The notes under the pieces were generated by a model. That model worked only from the letters and a program-made list of their open reading frames with translations, ran no database searches and was not told where the DNA came from. Of a DNA stretch of 64,000 bases, positions 1 through 13,200 are shown piece after piece. The stretch is taken from contig JANVFP010000033.1 in the NCBI GenBank assembly GCA_027919835.1, forward strand, positions 248,001 to 312,000, given 5' to 3'. Position 1 is the stretch's first letter. Each line of letters begins with the position of its first letter. The DNA is from Lentinula raphanica (lineage: Eukaryota > Basidiomycota > Agaricomycetes > Agaricales > Omphalotaceae). A program made the translations under genes and the position numbers.

Positions 1-967
1 TTTACGATAGTTTGCTCAGCATCAACTAAGCGGCGGAGGATTTCACCAAACGACTAGCAGTCAAGACTATCGACGATACACTCGTTCACATCGTATGTGT
101 TGTCTCAACATCGCAGCAATTATTCACCCAATGATTTCAATCGATTCTGCTAGCTACGTGAGTTCGGCCGCGTGAGTTCAAGCTTCAAGACATCTTGGGA
201 ATTCGGTTGTTGCACCGTCAATTCCCCATGTCCGTGAGCGTTTTCATTATGATTCTGCAGTGAAGGGCGATTATACCAAATCTTCACAACAGAAACTGAG
301 GGTCTTATAATTTGGTTCCATGTGCACTCAGTTACGTACTCTCAGCCGTGTAAAGTAAATACTTGAATGCAGTTGCGATTTTCACAGCGTCTAGTAACAC
401 AGATGCCACCTACGTGACACGCTAAATGAGGACCAAGAAATGCAGGTAAAATAACATAATGATTCGCCAAAACGATAATAATTGAGGCGGCCAAGAAACA
501 AGGGTTTGAGAGAGTGATTAAGGAGAGGATGCAGGAATATCACAAAATGCAAAGCAGAACTCGACAAGCAGAAAGCATGAAGCATAGTCAAATGACTTTG
601 AGTAGTATAGCAATAACCTAGGTATACGCAGCTGAAATATAGCGAGAGCGCAACAGGTAACATACCAAGAATAACATGAAGATATATGCAATATAAGAAT
701 ACTCGTATAATAACAGACCCTTTTTGAACATAAAACTAAGAAAGAGGGGGGAGCCAAAGAGAGAACATCGATATCGATACAACGCCGAATGGTCAAAACA
801 AAAAGACGGAAACCAAAGCCCAAGAACATGACAAGAAAGAAAGGAGAGTGGTACGTCGCGAAACTTCGGCGACTGCAGATCAAAAAAAGGGATTCACAAA
901 GTAGCCTGCCATAGAGGCTCAGGAAGGGAACAAAGTATCGAGAAGGGGACTAACCATCTGAAAACCT
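1..967. other. No gene seen; 3' flank of the DUF6699 gene
   Basis: About 970 bases with only short open frames on the minus strand, rich in Ser, Cys and Phe, with no family motif or coherent splice pattern. The right end is the 3' side of the minus-strand DUF6699 gene and probably holds its 3' UTR. No tRNA, repeat or promoter was recognised here. Confidence 0.5.
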
Positions 968-3222
968 TCACTCCTTGGCCTTGACGAAAACCAACTTCCC
1001 TACGCCTTCCACACCATCCACCGATTCACCATTCCCAGCATTCCTCTCAACAACAACCCCAACTAACCTCGTCCGACCCATCAGCCAATCAACCCTCCTC
1101 ACTCCTTCCTGCGCCTCCCGTTCTCCATTTCCCGTTTCGCCTCCACCTCCACCTCCACCATGACCATCACCACCCCAAGAGACCCGTCTGCCAGCGATCA
1201 AACTCGCCTGAGCTCTATCTCTCGAGGCCCTCAGCTCTATCATCTCCACCCGTCTGGCATACGCCTTGCCCACTCTTCGCTGCATTGATTTATCCGACTC
1301 GAGCGAGTCCCACTCTCTACGCCGGACAGGGGTACGGAGAGTATGATACACCGCATGAAGGACGTCGCTGTTCGTTATAATCGCTGCTGCTGCTCCACGA
1401 CGTGTATTGCTTGTCGTCGTCGTCGCAGGTTCAGCACTACACCCAGCAAATACAACGACCTCCCAAGCGAACCGATCACACCTCAACACCAACCTTCCAG
1501 ACGTCGGCGGATCCGTGGCTGGCTCAGCGAGAACATGGGCCGGAACGGCTTCCCCGTTGGGTTTTGAAGAACTCTCGTCGAAATTGCAACGGACAGAGGT
1601 TCGAGACGGAGGCCTGGTAACGTCGTACCGAATGGGAGCGGGTGCGTCAGCAGAGCTGGTTGCAAAGATGGGATGCATGTGGAGGAATTTGGGTTGTTTC
1701 GGGTTAACGAACGAGACGTGGTGCTGGAGTCGACGGGCTGGTTTAAGTTTGGATTTGAGTTTGGGTTGGGGCTGGGGCTGGGGCTGGGGCTGGGGCTGAG
1801 GCTGAGGCTGGGATGGCACGGGTGCAGGGGGCAAATATGGTGTTTGAGGTACCTGTGCGGTGATACTGGCAATATGATTGGGAGGATAAGGATGAGGAAG
1901 ATGGGCGTAGGTATGGACGTGCTGAGGTTGTTGTCGCTCTTGTGAACGAGGAGGCGGTGGAAGAGAATGTGTATGGTGAGTATGCCGTTGTGAAGGAAGG
2001 TGAGTATGATGATAATGTGGAATAACTGGTGCCGGACCAGGCGCGACCGCAACACCAGTTCCTTGAGCAACATGCGGAAGGATCCGATGGACAACGTGAG
2101 TAAGACTCGAGCGCGGATTTCTTCCACGTCCGTGAGGAGCCGCACCATCAGGTGCAGCAGGAACAAATGGCTCTGGCTGAGCATTTACAGCAGACTCAGC
2201 AGTAGAAGGCCTGCTCTGTCTACCACTAGAGCCTGCTTCATCTACCGAATGTGCCCTGATCCGACGAGAACCAGAATCAGTCCGATGTACACCGTATCTC
2301 GGTCTTGTCAACCTAGAGACGAGACTACGACCCGTTCGCCCACCGTCGTTCACTCCGGCGTTCTGATTCTGATTCTGACTCTGACCAGAACTCGTCACAG
2401 GCTCTACCATTGTACGATTACGCGCCGAAGATGCGTTCGAATCTGCGACCAGACTTGGAAGGGAACCTGAAGGGTTTTCTCTATCACGAGGACCGTCTCC
2501 TTGTGATGCAGTAGCACCAACAACAGGCGTGCAACTATCGTTGTAGAGATAAGGCCGAGTACCTTGGGACATATGCGTCCGAGTTCCTTGTAAGAGATGT
2601 GCTGTGATCGAAGCAGATTGAGAACGAGATCTTGGCGGTTGAGATTGAGAACGCGGATGCTGAGCTGAGGAAGAAGTATCTGGTACTGGCTGCGATGGCC
2701 GACGAGACGATGTATCTAGAACGGGGAGTAAGTAAGAAGGTTGAGTGTAAGATCAGATGCATATAACTGACCAGTCACTTGTTGAGTCCGGCGAGCTTGT
2801 TCCTGTGCCCGTTCTCGTTCTTGTCGCGCGTAGGCCTGTATATGCGCCTCTGTCGGTGGACGCGGGACAGAGCTTGACCGTGGATGATGATGAGTATGAG
2901 TATGAACGTGAGCATGATGTGTGTGTGATTGTTGTACAGGAACGAATGTAACGTTTCTAGCACCAATCTCCCTCATCTCAGGTCGAGGCGTTTCATGAGG
3001 ATGATAGTGAGGATGAGGATGAGGATGAGGATGATGAGGATGCGTATGAGTATGCGGTATCGGTGTAGGACCAACCGGAGTCGAAGACGTCCTAGTTCTC
3101 TGAGAAGTCATAGATGGATTGGTCGCCGTCGTTCCCATGGAAGGAGGTATCACTATTGGAGCTGGGTGGGCATGTCGTGCGCCAAAAGGCCAGAAAGCGG
3201 GCATAGGGAAATAGAAAGGCAT
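968..3222 (-). CDS. DUF6699 domain protein with His/Pro-rich low-complexity N-terminus
   Basis: Two exons: 3222-2772 and 2715-968, with a 56-nt intron at 2716-2771 that splices Gln-Gln-Val-Thr-(Asp) in phase. The first 350 or so residues are disordered: a Thr-His/Pro-His tract near residues 55-80, further His-rich patches, and a run of eight or nine Gln-Pro pairs. The C-terminal ~200 residues match the DUF6699 layout common in agaricomycetes: a Y-D-V-x-x-P-P-S opening, a W-E-V strand, a V-L-H-A-V-Y-H-T-L-R helix, and a closing R-V-D-W-L-M-G strand. The function of DUF6699 is unknown. A Gly-rich loop of about eight residues interrupts the domain before the last strands. The start is the first ATG of the exon; no TATA box was seen. 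Confidence is high for the gene and moderate for the domain name. Confidence 0.72.
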
Positions 3223-4969
3223 AGCAGGTACGTTTCAAAAGACGAAGTGACTGATATCGCGTCTTTCGCGTCGTAGGATAGAGTAAAGTAAGTGGTGAAA
3301 ACTGGCGGTAGATGAATTGACGCGCTGGGTTTCTAACTTGAAGCTCTAATGAGATTATTGTGTTATGTGATATGAGATATGTCGTTCGTCGCGTCTTCGG
3401 AGTCGTATGTATTCTTCGTGAAAGCAGATTTTGTTTCAAAGTAGGTCTGCGTAGAGAATTGTAGAATGAGCACTGGGGAGAGGGCACTTCGTGTTAATCG
3501 AGGCGCTTAAGGGAAATAAGTGTGTGCGGCTAATGAAATACGTTCAGTTTCTGTTCAACTTTCGCGAAGAGAAAAGACTTACAATGCGACGTGATGAATG
3601 CTGAATATCTACAGCTGCTTACCAGTCCCAAGTACGATGGTCGTCGTCCAAGTACAAGTAGGAAGCCACGTCTAAAAGCGTCTAAATCGTCGGGTTACAT
3701 TTAAATACTCGAAATATGCATCAATAAATCAATCGAGGGACCCTGAATTCTGGCAAATCACAAATGAATTTATCATTCAAAATTTCCTATTCAAAAGCGA
3801 CGAGCTTTCTTCGATATGGCCGACGAGGAAAGGCCGAACAGGGTAACGGCTGGTCTGGATTGGCAAAAGGTAACCAGGGAATCCAGGGTGCTCACTGACC
3901 AACTTCTATTGAGGATCGTCGACTGTCGAGCGCATATAACCTCATATGGCTTTTCCAGGAGGCAGCCAAGTCATCTGAGTAAGAGAAGAGTGATTGAAGT
4001 GCCATGAGTTGAAGGAAGATAGAACATCAGTAGTAGGTGTGATTGCGATGAGCGCCTTGTCAAAAAACGTGTTGACTCTTGCGGTTGAGGTAGAAAACTC
4101 AGATCGAAACAGCCAAAGGAAGAGTTGAACGTCCATCGCTGAACTCCTGGTATCAAGCGTCGCGCAATTGGCCAAGATAGAGGGAAGACGAAAGTTCAGA
4201 ACAAGAACGAAATCATGACTCGAGCTTTTTCTAATTCAAGTTTCGCGGGCGCTAAACGTACGGTACAACATCGTACATAACCAACTCATCTCACAGCCTC
4301 TCACAGCCTGATTTACAGGATGATTACCTCTATAGTCTTTGCTGAGAGAATGATGTTTTGGAGTGAGAGAGCCTTTCTTTTTTGCCAAAGCCATTTCCTA
4401 AGCCATCTCACGATCAACTATCCGTGAGCTACGGTAGTTCGATGAGCGCTTATTTGTTTTCTTCAAGGTTCCGCAGGTTCGCAGCATCTTCGCCACATTT
4501 TCCGCAGTACTTCCTGCACTTCCTTCGCAAGCAGTCCCAGAATGCCATGTCGATGCTACCTTCCAGGAGGAGTATACAACAACATATTCAAGCTGGGCTA
4601 GTGGCAATCGGAAAGGAGAGAACGAGTTGCAAATTTGAGATGACCTAGGCCCAAGGCTATACCAAGGGCTATACTCAAAGCTGTAGAAATTTCATCACCC
4701 AACTCCAAGCATCACTCGCATTTAACTATCTGTGGACTAGGAGAAGCTTCGTGAGCAGTGCACAGTCGAGATGTATGAGCCATCTGACCAGAACTTAACC
4801 TTAGAGCTGATAGAGGGACTTCCTGGGCGTCAAAGTTTGCTTGATAAATATCCTACGACGCTGTTGGAAAAAGAGCCAGGAGTTTGATAAGGACCTTTCT
4901 CCCTTACCAGTGCGCTACAATCTCAAGATCAGTGAACATCTACTCACCTATTTCATCGGGCTTCAGGAA
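3223..4969. other. Intergenic region between divergent DUF6699 and RdRP genes
   Basis: About 1.7 kb between two divergently transcribed genes. It must hold both promoters, but no TATA box or conserved site stands out. The short open frames at 3816-4007 and 4382-4648 lack family features. The open frame of the polymerase extends upstream to 4841, but the protein most likely begins at 4970. Confidence 0.4.
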
Positions 4970-7900
4970 ATGGATATCTTCGTCTCCAACATACCTGCCT
5001 TTGTGGACAAAGAACAACTGCTAACGGAATTTCATCGTATCATTCATCGCTCGCCCTTTAGAACCGATCCTCTGCTGAATTTCGACATCTTCTTGTTCAA
5101 AATAGTCAAGGACGGCAAACGGAATGCTATTCTGACGTTGCCCACTGCAGCGGATGGTCGACTTTTATTGCAGATATACCCTTCAACACCGATCAGGTTA
5201 TCCCAGACCGTTATCTCATGTCGTCCTGGAAATCGTCCGCCACGAGAGAACACTTTGGCACGTATACGGAGCCAGGCATGGCAGGATCCAGAAACCATTA
5301 GACAGGAGAAGGAGCACGAGAGATCTGTGTCCCAGCCGACATCGATTCTCAGCATGAGTTTTGGACGCCTTCGTCGGGACGGAACGTTCACGGTCGAGCA
5401 GTCTTTCAACGGCAAAATCCATTGTGATCCCCAGCAGAGACGATTAGTTGTCACTCTTGCATCCGGTGACTCGAGTCGTCCAAGAAATATTCTAGATACT
5501 TATGATCTCGCCGAGATGCTTGAGCACCTTGGGTACCAGCCAGAGACTGTCTCCTTTTTCTATGCTTCCTCATCTGTACAAGCAGTAATCCACTCGAGTT
5601 CAGGCGATCAGAATGAACTCTTTATGGAGTTCTCGCACCCGGCTACATTCGAGAAGACGTCGCCTGGTATTTTTGGCCGGGATGGCCTTCCTAACCAACG
5701 TTTAACCGGTCTCCCTGGTGCTATCTCCGCGCCTCTTGCTTCACAGGTTTTGCGGGTTGCCTTCACGAGCACAATAGATCTGCTGCATTTCGTAACGCGA
5801 GCTCGCAATGTTCAGCTTCCTCATGCAAAACGGCTCGAGGTCCAGACTATCGACGCTCGAGTTCACAATCGTAACAAACACGATGAACTGGCAAACTTCA
5901 TGAAATCTCTCCCCTTCCCTCTCGCCTTTCAGCTCGAGAAATCAGTCTGGGATGCTATCATCGAGCCTAGCGAGCTTTGCGAGAGCACTATGAAGCAGGC
6001 AATCCTTAATATCCAGGAGGATCACCCTGATAGCGCCGCCAAGCTATTCCGATACTTTGTGTCAACTCTGCAAGTCTCAACCTTTCGCGAACCTCCACGG
6101 CCACCTCCTCGTCGGCGAGAAGTCCCGGACCATATGTTGTCCAAAAGTGCTCGGCGTAGACGCCGGCGAAAGAATCGTCGACTACAAGAAGGGCTCGGAC
6201 CATCGGAGAGCACAGCTTCTGTCCTTCACGAGCAGCTTATACAAGCTGCGAAGGATTATGTGCAAGATATGCAGAGACCGCATCGGAGGTATGAGTCTGC
6301 TCCAAATCCTGCGCTCTATGAGGCATATCATGTAGCCATCACTCCGTCCCGCCAAGTTCTCGAAGGGCCTTTGCCTGATCTATCGAACGGTATCGTCCGT
6401 CTCTACCAAGACTACCAAGATTGTTTTATCCGGGTTTCCTTCCAGGATGAGGACGGGGGTAAACCTCGGCGGGAACCCAACCTGGCTATCGATGATTTGC
6501 TCGACAAGCGTTATAAGCCCGTATTGCTCGATGGGATCGATATCGGTGGTAGACATTTCGAGTTCTTGGGATACTCTATGAGCAGTCTGAAGGATTACAC
6601 CTTCATATTCGTCACACCGTTTCGTAGAAATGGTGAACTTGTCAATGCTGAGCGCATTAGAAAAGGATTTGTACGTGTCTCATCTTTGATCATCCTTACT
6701 AACATTCTAATGCCAGTTTGTCAGGGAAATATCACAAAAGCTCTTTATAGACCTGCCCTTCTAGGCGCTCGCTGGGGTCAGATGTTTTCAGCTTCCATGC
6801 CCTCCATCCGCCTCGAACCGTCTCAGCTTGTCAAGATAGATGATATAATGTCGTCTAATGCGGTAGGGCAGAATGCAGTTTTCTCAGACGGATGCTCGCC
6901 TGCAGCCCCAGACTTGATGCGAGCTGTAGCTCGCATACTCGCGCCTTCATCCAAAATCATACCGTCATGCTTCCAATTTCGTCTAGGTGGAGCAAAAGGC
7001 GTATTCTATTCAGACCCACAACTGAGCGGGAGCATATTGTGTCTACGCCCTTCTCAAACAAAGTTCGAATCTCCGGACATGAATCTCGATATCACCTTGA
7101 GCTCTTCCCGTCCTTTGGCTTTGTTTTTGAACAGACCTCTCATTGCGCTACTTGAGCACCACGGGGTTCCCAAGCCGAACTTTATCAAATTTCAAGATAT
7201 GGCTATACAGGATACTCAACGGATTAGGCATTCTCTTGTAGAGGCTGCTACTGTTTTCGCTCAGCATGGGCTCGGGACTTCATTCCAGTTGGAGTCACTT
7301 TTCAGAAACATAGGTCAGATCCTCCACTTGGAGATTGCCCAACATGTCTCGGACACCGACGACAATACTGCACAGCTCGTCATTCTGAAGATTGCGATCG
7401 CTCATGGCATCACTCATATCCTTCGCGAGATCAAGCATCGCGGTCGCATCAGGGTCCCTGGCTCTTACACACTTCTCGGGATATGTGACGAATGGAATTG
7501 TCTCGAGGAGGGCGAAATCTTTGCGCAAATATTCGATCCACGGACACAGAAGCAGGAACAAATTGAAGGAAGAGTCTTGATAACCCGAAGCCCGCAGATA
7601 CATCCAGGTGATTGTCAATTTGTAGAGGCTGTATATCGAGAGGAACTAGCCCACTTGAAAAACGTGGTTGTGTTTTCTTGCAAGTGAGTTTCCATACGTA
7701 TTAGTCTGAGTATGCCTGTAACTCACATTTGTGTTACAGAGGTGACCGAAGTCTACCATCCATGCTCGGAGGTGGTGACCTTGACGGTAAGCCTTTTCGT
7801 CCCTAAGTAGAAGAGGATGCTGAGCAAGATCAACACTTTGACTCTGTAGGTGATATTTACAATCTGATTTTGGAGGTAAAGTGGATCTTCCCCACTTGCT

Positions 7901-9082
7901 TTATTAATACCATACTCATTCCACTAAGGATGCGTTTCATCCGCCAAAACCTTATACGGCTCAAGCAGGTGCTTATATGCCTCTTCAACCTACTGTCACA
8001 CCTCATCCCTGCGGCGTAAAAGACGTTGTCGATTTTGTGATCAACTATGTGAGTCCTGAGCAGCGCATTTCTTCAATTATCACCTCTGAGTTGTTGACTT
8101 GTGCTCAGATCAAGTCAGACCTCGTTGGTTATATCTCCACCCTTCATCTTCGTATATCAGATCTCAATGGGCTGGATTGTGCCGATTGCCTGAAATTAGC
8201 TGAGGCTGCATCACATGCAGTTGATTTCCCCAAAGTAGGAACAGCTGTAAACTTCAAAGACTTACCAAAGCCCCCTAATGGTCCCAGACCGGACTATTTG
8301 TCCGGAGAAGGTTACAGACCGAGACCTGGAGACGACCGACATTATCCGAGCTCAAAGATCCTGGGTGAATTGTTCCGGCGAGTGCCAACGGACGAATACG
8401 AGTTCGAAGAGGAGGACTGGAGTCAGCCCATTGATTTCGATAAAATCGACGGTGCTATTCGTCTAGCTGCGGCACGCTGCCAGAGACGTCTTCGAAGTAG
8501 TCGGTTCGGAGCTTTTCATGCAGCGTTGAATATGTCGCCAGAATCCGACCTGCTCGACGAAATGTATCATGTGTTCGAGGATTATCGCGAAGAGCTGGTC
8601 ATTATCGCAAAAACTCACACTGCTTCCAAAAAAGCAGACGTCTGGTTGACAGAAGAAGAGCTCATTTGCGGCGTAATTATGGAGCGATATCATGACCATA
8701 AGAGGCGTCGAGAAGTGATGACTGCGATGAATCTCCAGGTATGTGCTACATATTCTCATTTCTTTTCAAGTAACGTCCATCTCACGGCAAGCTCAACTTC
8801 TGGCTCTTTCAGACTCAAGAATTGACGAGGAAAATTCGACATGAGTTCTCTTCCCGGGATCAAGACGCATTTGACGAGGACGAAGATTTCGATGCCATCA
8901 GTTACGAAGAAGATCCAGACATAGAGCGTCTGTGTAATCAATTCAACCGTGCTCGAGCTGCGTGGATCGTAGGTAATGAGGAGGATGCGTTCGGTGCCTC
9001 AAGCTTCGCCATGATTGCGCTTGGGAGCATGTTGAATGCAATCAAGTCGTTGGGAAGAGAAATGAACGTTCACTCAACTTAA
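4970..9082 (+). CDS. RNA-dependent RNA polymerase (QDE-1/RdRP family)
   Basis: Makes double-stranded RNA from single-stranded templates for RNA silencing (quelling/meiotic silencing type, PF05183). Six introns fit: 6671-6724, 7684-7739, 7787-7849, 7876-7928, 8049-8108 and 8739-8812, giving a protein of roughly 1,200 residues. The N-terminus (M-D-I-F-V-S-N-I-P) resembles the RRM-like start of fungal RdRPs, so the ATG at 4970 is chosen over the in-frame ATG at 4841. The middle has a G-R-x-F-E-F-L-G-Y-S segment and A-R-W-G-Q-M-F-S. The catalytic loop is intact: G-G-G-D-L-D-G-D across 7740-7875, the DxDGD signature that binds magnesium. After the loop come N-Y-I-K-S-D-L-V-G-Y-I-S and A-V-D-F-P-K, both family hallmarks. 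The C-terminus is acidic and ends in a helical segment. The full-length, undamaged catalytic core suggests a working silencing polymerase. Confidence 0.93.
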
Positions 9083-9222
9083 ACTTGATTATTCGCAGAT
9101 TGCTTTGGTTCTTAGATGTCTTGTTTGATATATGTATCATCCACTGGTATCATACAATGTACACTATACATGGCATCCTGTGGCATCCCACAGTCCCATG
9201 AACATCCTGATTCGTTCACTTC

Positions 9223-9859
9223 TCATTCGTGTATGTACACTTCAATGTTCCGAAATTCAACCACTAACTCCTTCGGTCCCACAACGTCATCTGCCTTCGC
9301 TGGCCTTGCAGCCATAGCGCTGAGGCCGATGTCCCAGCCCTCTTCTTCTGCAAAAATCCACGTCACCTCCCTCAACGGATGCCTCTCCAAGACGTCGCCT
9401 GAGTTTCCTAGGACAAGTTCATATACCCAAAGACTACTCCCTAGCTCATCTACCTCGCGACGGACCTCGATAGTCGTCTTCGTGGAATCTGCATTTAAAT
9501 TTGCAGTCCCTCTGGCCACAGTTGGCGGTGTGATACTCCAATCTGAATAAGTAAGAGTGACCCCTGTACTGAGGTATGGCATTCCCTGGTAGCTGCTCGT
9601 GTTAGATGCAGTAGCAATCCGCCTTGGTCATAGCGTGTAGTCCAGGCGCCACTGAATGTAACGCGTGCGCGGTGAAAGGACGCTAATGGAACCGGACCCT
9701 GAGGTAGCAGAGCGTGAGTGGGTGCATTGAAGCTGAGCATTTGAATCAATAAACTAACATAGCACATATGTGGAGGATGACGGACCTGTTTGTGTTTGGT
9801 GGTTTGCGCCATATGTCAGTTGAGGGAGGTGCAGTTACGGTGAACATAGGTGAAGACAT
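9223..9859 (-). pseudogene. DUF1349 (REE1/YesU-like) gene, frameshifted in its core
   Basis: Reads as a DUF1349 protein, a concanavalin-like fold family that includes yeast REE1. The start is ATG at 9859 (M-S-S-P-M-F-T-V). An intron at about 9733-9783 joins D-I-W-R-K-P-P-N-T-N-S to F-N-A-P-T-H. The frame runs through Y-D-Q-G-G-L-L-L near 9615, but the rest of the domain (S-T-G-V-T-L-T-Y-S-D-W-S, then L-R-E-V-T-W-I-F-A and M-A-A-R-P) is in another frame from about 9590 down to 9223. No canonical intron fits between the two blocks, and the family's usual W-x-K-x-G-x-E segment of roughly 15-20 residues between them is missing. A small deletion with frameshift is the simplest reading. A sequencing error alone would not remove the conserved segment. 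Confidence 0.65.
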
Positions 9860-10295
9860 AGTCCTCAACGTGAACGTTATAATCAGAGGTTTAAATCGAT
9901 CAAATAATTGATTACTATTGAAATATTGATTACTGGTACCGTCTCCTTGAATGAACCCATTTTCACTTGAATCACGGCGACTCCTTCGTATGATATGTCT
10001 GTCTAAGGAAAAAGAGAGCAGTTGATATTTGTCAAATTATATATGCGAAGGATGCCAATCGGGGAACATGCAAGGATATATGATGTACAGTATACATGCT
10101 GAAAACATTCCATAACAGTGGGAGAAGCTGGTACCAGAAAAAAAGAACGACGAAAAGATGGGCAAAGTCCCCAAGGGTATGACAAACGTTCACTAACACT
10201 AGAGAAATTCAAAAACAGAAGATGATACTGTAACGCATATAGAATAACTATCATACCTATCATACTCTCATGGACTACGACTTGATGAAAAAAAC
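9860..10295. other. Intergenic, nothing recognised
   Basis: About 435 AT-rich bases between the start of the DUF1349 gene and the 3' end of the CAP-Gly gene, both on the minus strand. It would hold the DUF1349 promoter and the CAP-Gly 3' UTR. No motif or repeat was noticed. Confidence 0.4.
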
Positions 10296-13200
10296 TCAAA
10301 ATACATCCCCTGCATACGGACATTCCTCCGCACGATGTCCATGCCCCTCACATTCTTCACACCAAACATCCAGGTTCTCGTCGGAATCAAGAGCTGCAGT
10401 ATGGGAAGGATTGTTGCCAATAGACGAAGAGCTGATAGGATTTTGCTGTCCATAGTCTTCTCTCAGCAAATCACAGCTGAATATGTCATGACCCGGCTTT
10501 TCGCAGATTTCGCAAACCGGTTCTCCTCCGCCCACCCCGTCTGAGGATGAAGAGTCACTCAATCCATTGGATTTGATTGAGCCGGAATCATGGGATGACG
10601 TAGTAGCGGGCTGGGATGATGTCGGCGCTAACACATGAGCTGAGGAGTTGGATGAACTGTCGCCAGTAGTAGGACCGGTGCTAGACTTCCCTGAGCGTTT
10701 GGCATTCGCTTTACGAAGTTTCTCGTTCAGTCGCTCGATTTCTTGCTCGAGCTCATCCTGAGAAGTGAGCAAAAGGTATTCAGTTATTCACATATCGATA
10801 AGCGTGAGCTGTTTTGAATTCTCACTGACCTCACGATATATCTTTGTCTCCACCAAAGCCTCCAGATCACTGATCTCTTTGTTAAGCTAGAGAAGGAGTT
10901 GAATTAGTACTCGCAAAGTAAGAGAATATCTCGACTCACATCATGAGTCTTCCTTGCTGCCTTGATTTCCATTTCGCCAAGTTTCTTCTTCAATGCATCA
11001 ACCTCTCTCTTCAGTTCCTCAACCTCATCCCCATTCACAACATTCGCACTCAGGCTCTTGACACCGTTCACCAGGGGATTTCCGTCTTTTGATGATCCGT
11101 TCACCATTGCTTCTCGCCTTTTTGCTTTGCCTTCCTCCTCATCCTCTAACACAGATAACCCTTCCTCAAGCACTTTCACTTCCTCTTTCAGACCCTCCAT
11201 CTCCCTTAGAAGCATCTTATTCTCCTCCTTAATGACCTCATTCTCCCTCCTCAGAACCGCATTCTCACTCATCTCATCGACCTCATCGCGCGCAGAATCC
11301 CTCTGGAGGCGTTGCAATTCCTTGACGAGGTGTTTAAGCCCAGCGATCTCCTCCTTGTGAGAGCTGATTTCTGCTTTGGCGGTCTTGAGCTCGGACGTGA
11401 TGCGAGCTAGATCGGCTTGGGAAGCGGTAAGTTCAGATTGAAGAGCGTCTTTAGAGGATTTGTCCTTGGACTCTGAATCTTCCCCGCCGAGACCCATTCT
11501 GAGACCTTCTACCTCTCTACGAGCCTCCTCTAGCGCTTCACCACACTCTCTCAGTGCTTCCTCAACCTCGCCTCTCCTCCGCCTCTCCTGCTCCACCTCT
11601 CTTTCCATCTTTCCGACATCTATCTCTGCCGTCCTGACCCGTTCTTCTAGCTCGCCTTTGAGAGCCTTGAATTGCGTCTTGCTCTGGTTGAGCTGCGTTT
11701 GTAAGATGTTGAGGTCGGATTGGTGAAGGTGTCTGGCGTCTTCAAGAGCGTCCGTTAGGGAAGCGGTTTTGGTTTGAAGGTATGTTAGTTGCTCGAGGAG
11801 AGCAGAGTGGTCTATAGAGGATGCCGAAAGGGTATCGTCTTTCTTGAGGTCACCGTGATCATTCAAAGTCGAGCTTCGGCTCCTACTTAGGGAAGAGACA
11901 GAAGATGACAGATCGTTGCCCTTGGAGTTCAACCGCATTTCATCCAGTTGCTCTTCGTAGAGAGCAATCGTCTCCTGCCCAGCTCTCCTCAACTCGTCCA
12001 CCTGACTTCGCAACTCCTTCCTTTCAATGTCCCATATTTCACGTTCCCGTTCCAGCTCATCCGCATACCTTTTCTCCGCATCCGAGACCGACTTTTTGAG
12101 GGCACCTATTTCCGCCAAACGTTCCTCAAAGTCCGAGCGAGTGGTCGCATAGAGCCCTTTCGTCTCAGCAAGCTCTGACTCCCGAGCTTCAAGCGCCTGT
12201 CGGGCTTGCTTGAGTTCCTCGTTGATCCTTTCAATGTCGGCGACTTGTGAGTCTGACGTTCGTTGGACGGTATCTAGCGTAGACTGGAGCTCTTCAGCAC
12301 GAGCATGTGCTGACAGGGCCTTAGTAGAGGCATCATCGAGGCGGAGAGTGAGAAGATTAATCTCTTGGCGGAGTTTGTGGTCAGGGTCTTTGGATGGTGA
12401 AGTTGAGCGAGAGGGCGATTCCGTGGCATTCTGTGTTGCTGGGGATTCAGTGTCATGATCTAATGATAATGGTAACGTCGAGCTAGCTGAAGTAGTTGAC
12501 GCCGAAGCTAGTTTCGAATTTGCATCTTCCAAGTCTTTCTCCAGTTCTCTCAACTTCACCCGCAATTCGCCTATTCCATCCTGACTCGTTGATTCCTCTG
12601 CTTCGTCCCTCAACCGCGTGTTCTCGTATTCGAGAGCTGATATCCGGCTTTGCATACGCTCCAATCTTTCATCCACAGAAAACGATGGTGTTTCTGCTCC
12701 TGCACGGGATAAGGATCGACCAAAGCCGGGAGTCGTAGACCTTGGTCCAATACTTGCCCCGAACCCAGGTGTAGACGACCGAGGTCCAAATCCAGGTGTT
12801 GTTGAACGTGGAGGAACATGTGATCGAGTAGATGCAGACATCGCTGAAGCAGTAGACGCCACACTAGATGGCCTCGAATGCATCGAAGCGGACGATATGG
12901 AGTTAGAAACAGACGTTGAGCCTGCGCGAGATCTAGATCGTGCACGGGAAGAGATGGTTGTCGTAGATGCTATTCGCGACTGGGGCTGTCGTGAAGGAGA
13001 AGAATTGGTTTGAGTCGAATACGAATAGGAAGATGAGGCAGCGGAAGGTGGGGATGTGATGGCCGTAGCACTATCGGGAGAAGGAGTCTCTCCAGTTAAA
13101 CCACGAATCCTTTCTTGTAATTCTCTTGTCGTCTTCTGTAGATCAGTAAGATCTTTCACATTGGGATCTTTGTTGGGACTTGGGGGAGGTGGCATACTGA

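Noticed and set aside
1407..2470. Plus-strand open frames of 130-156 codons
   Set aside because: They are the complement of the low-complexity DUF6699 gene (poly Gly-Leu and Arg/Ser content) and have no domain or splice structure.
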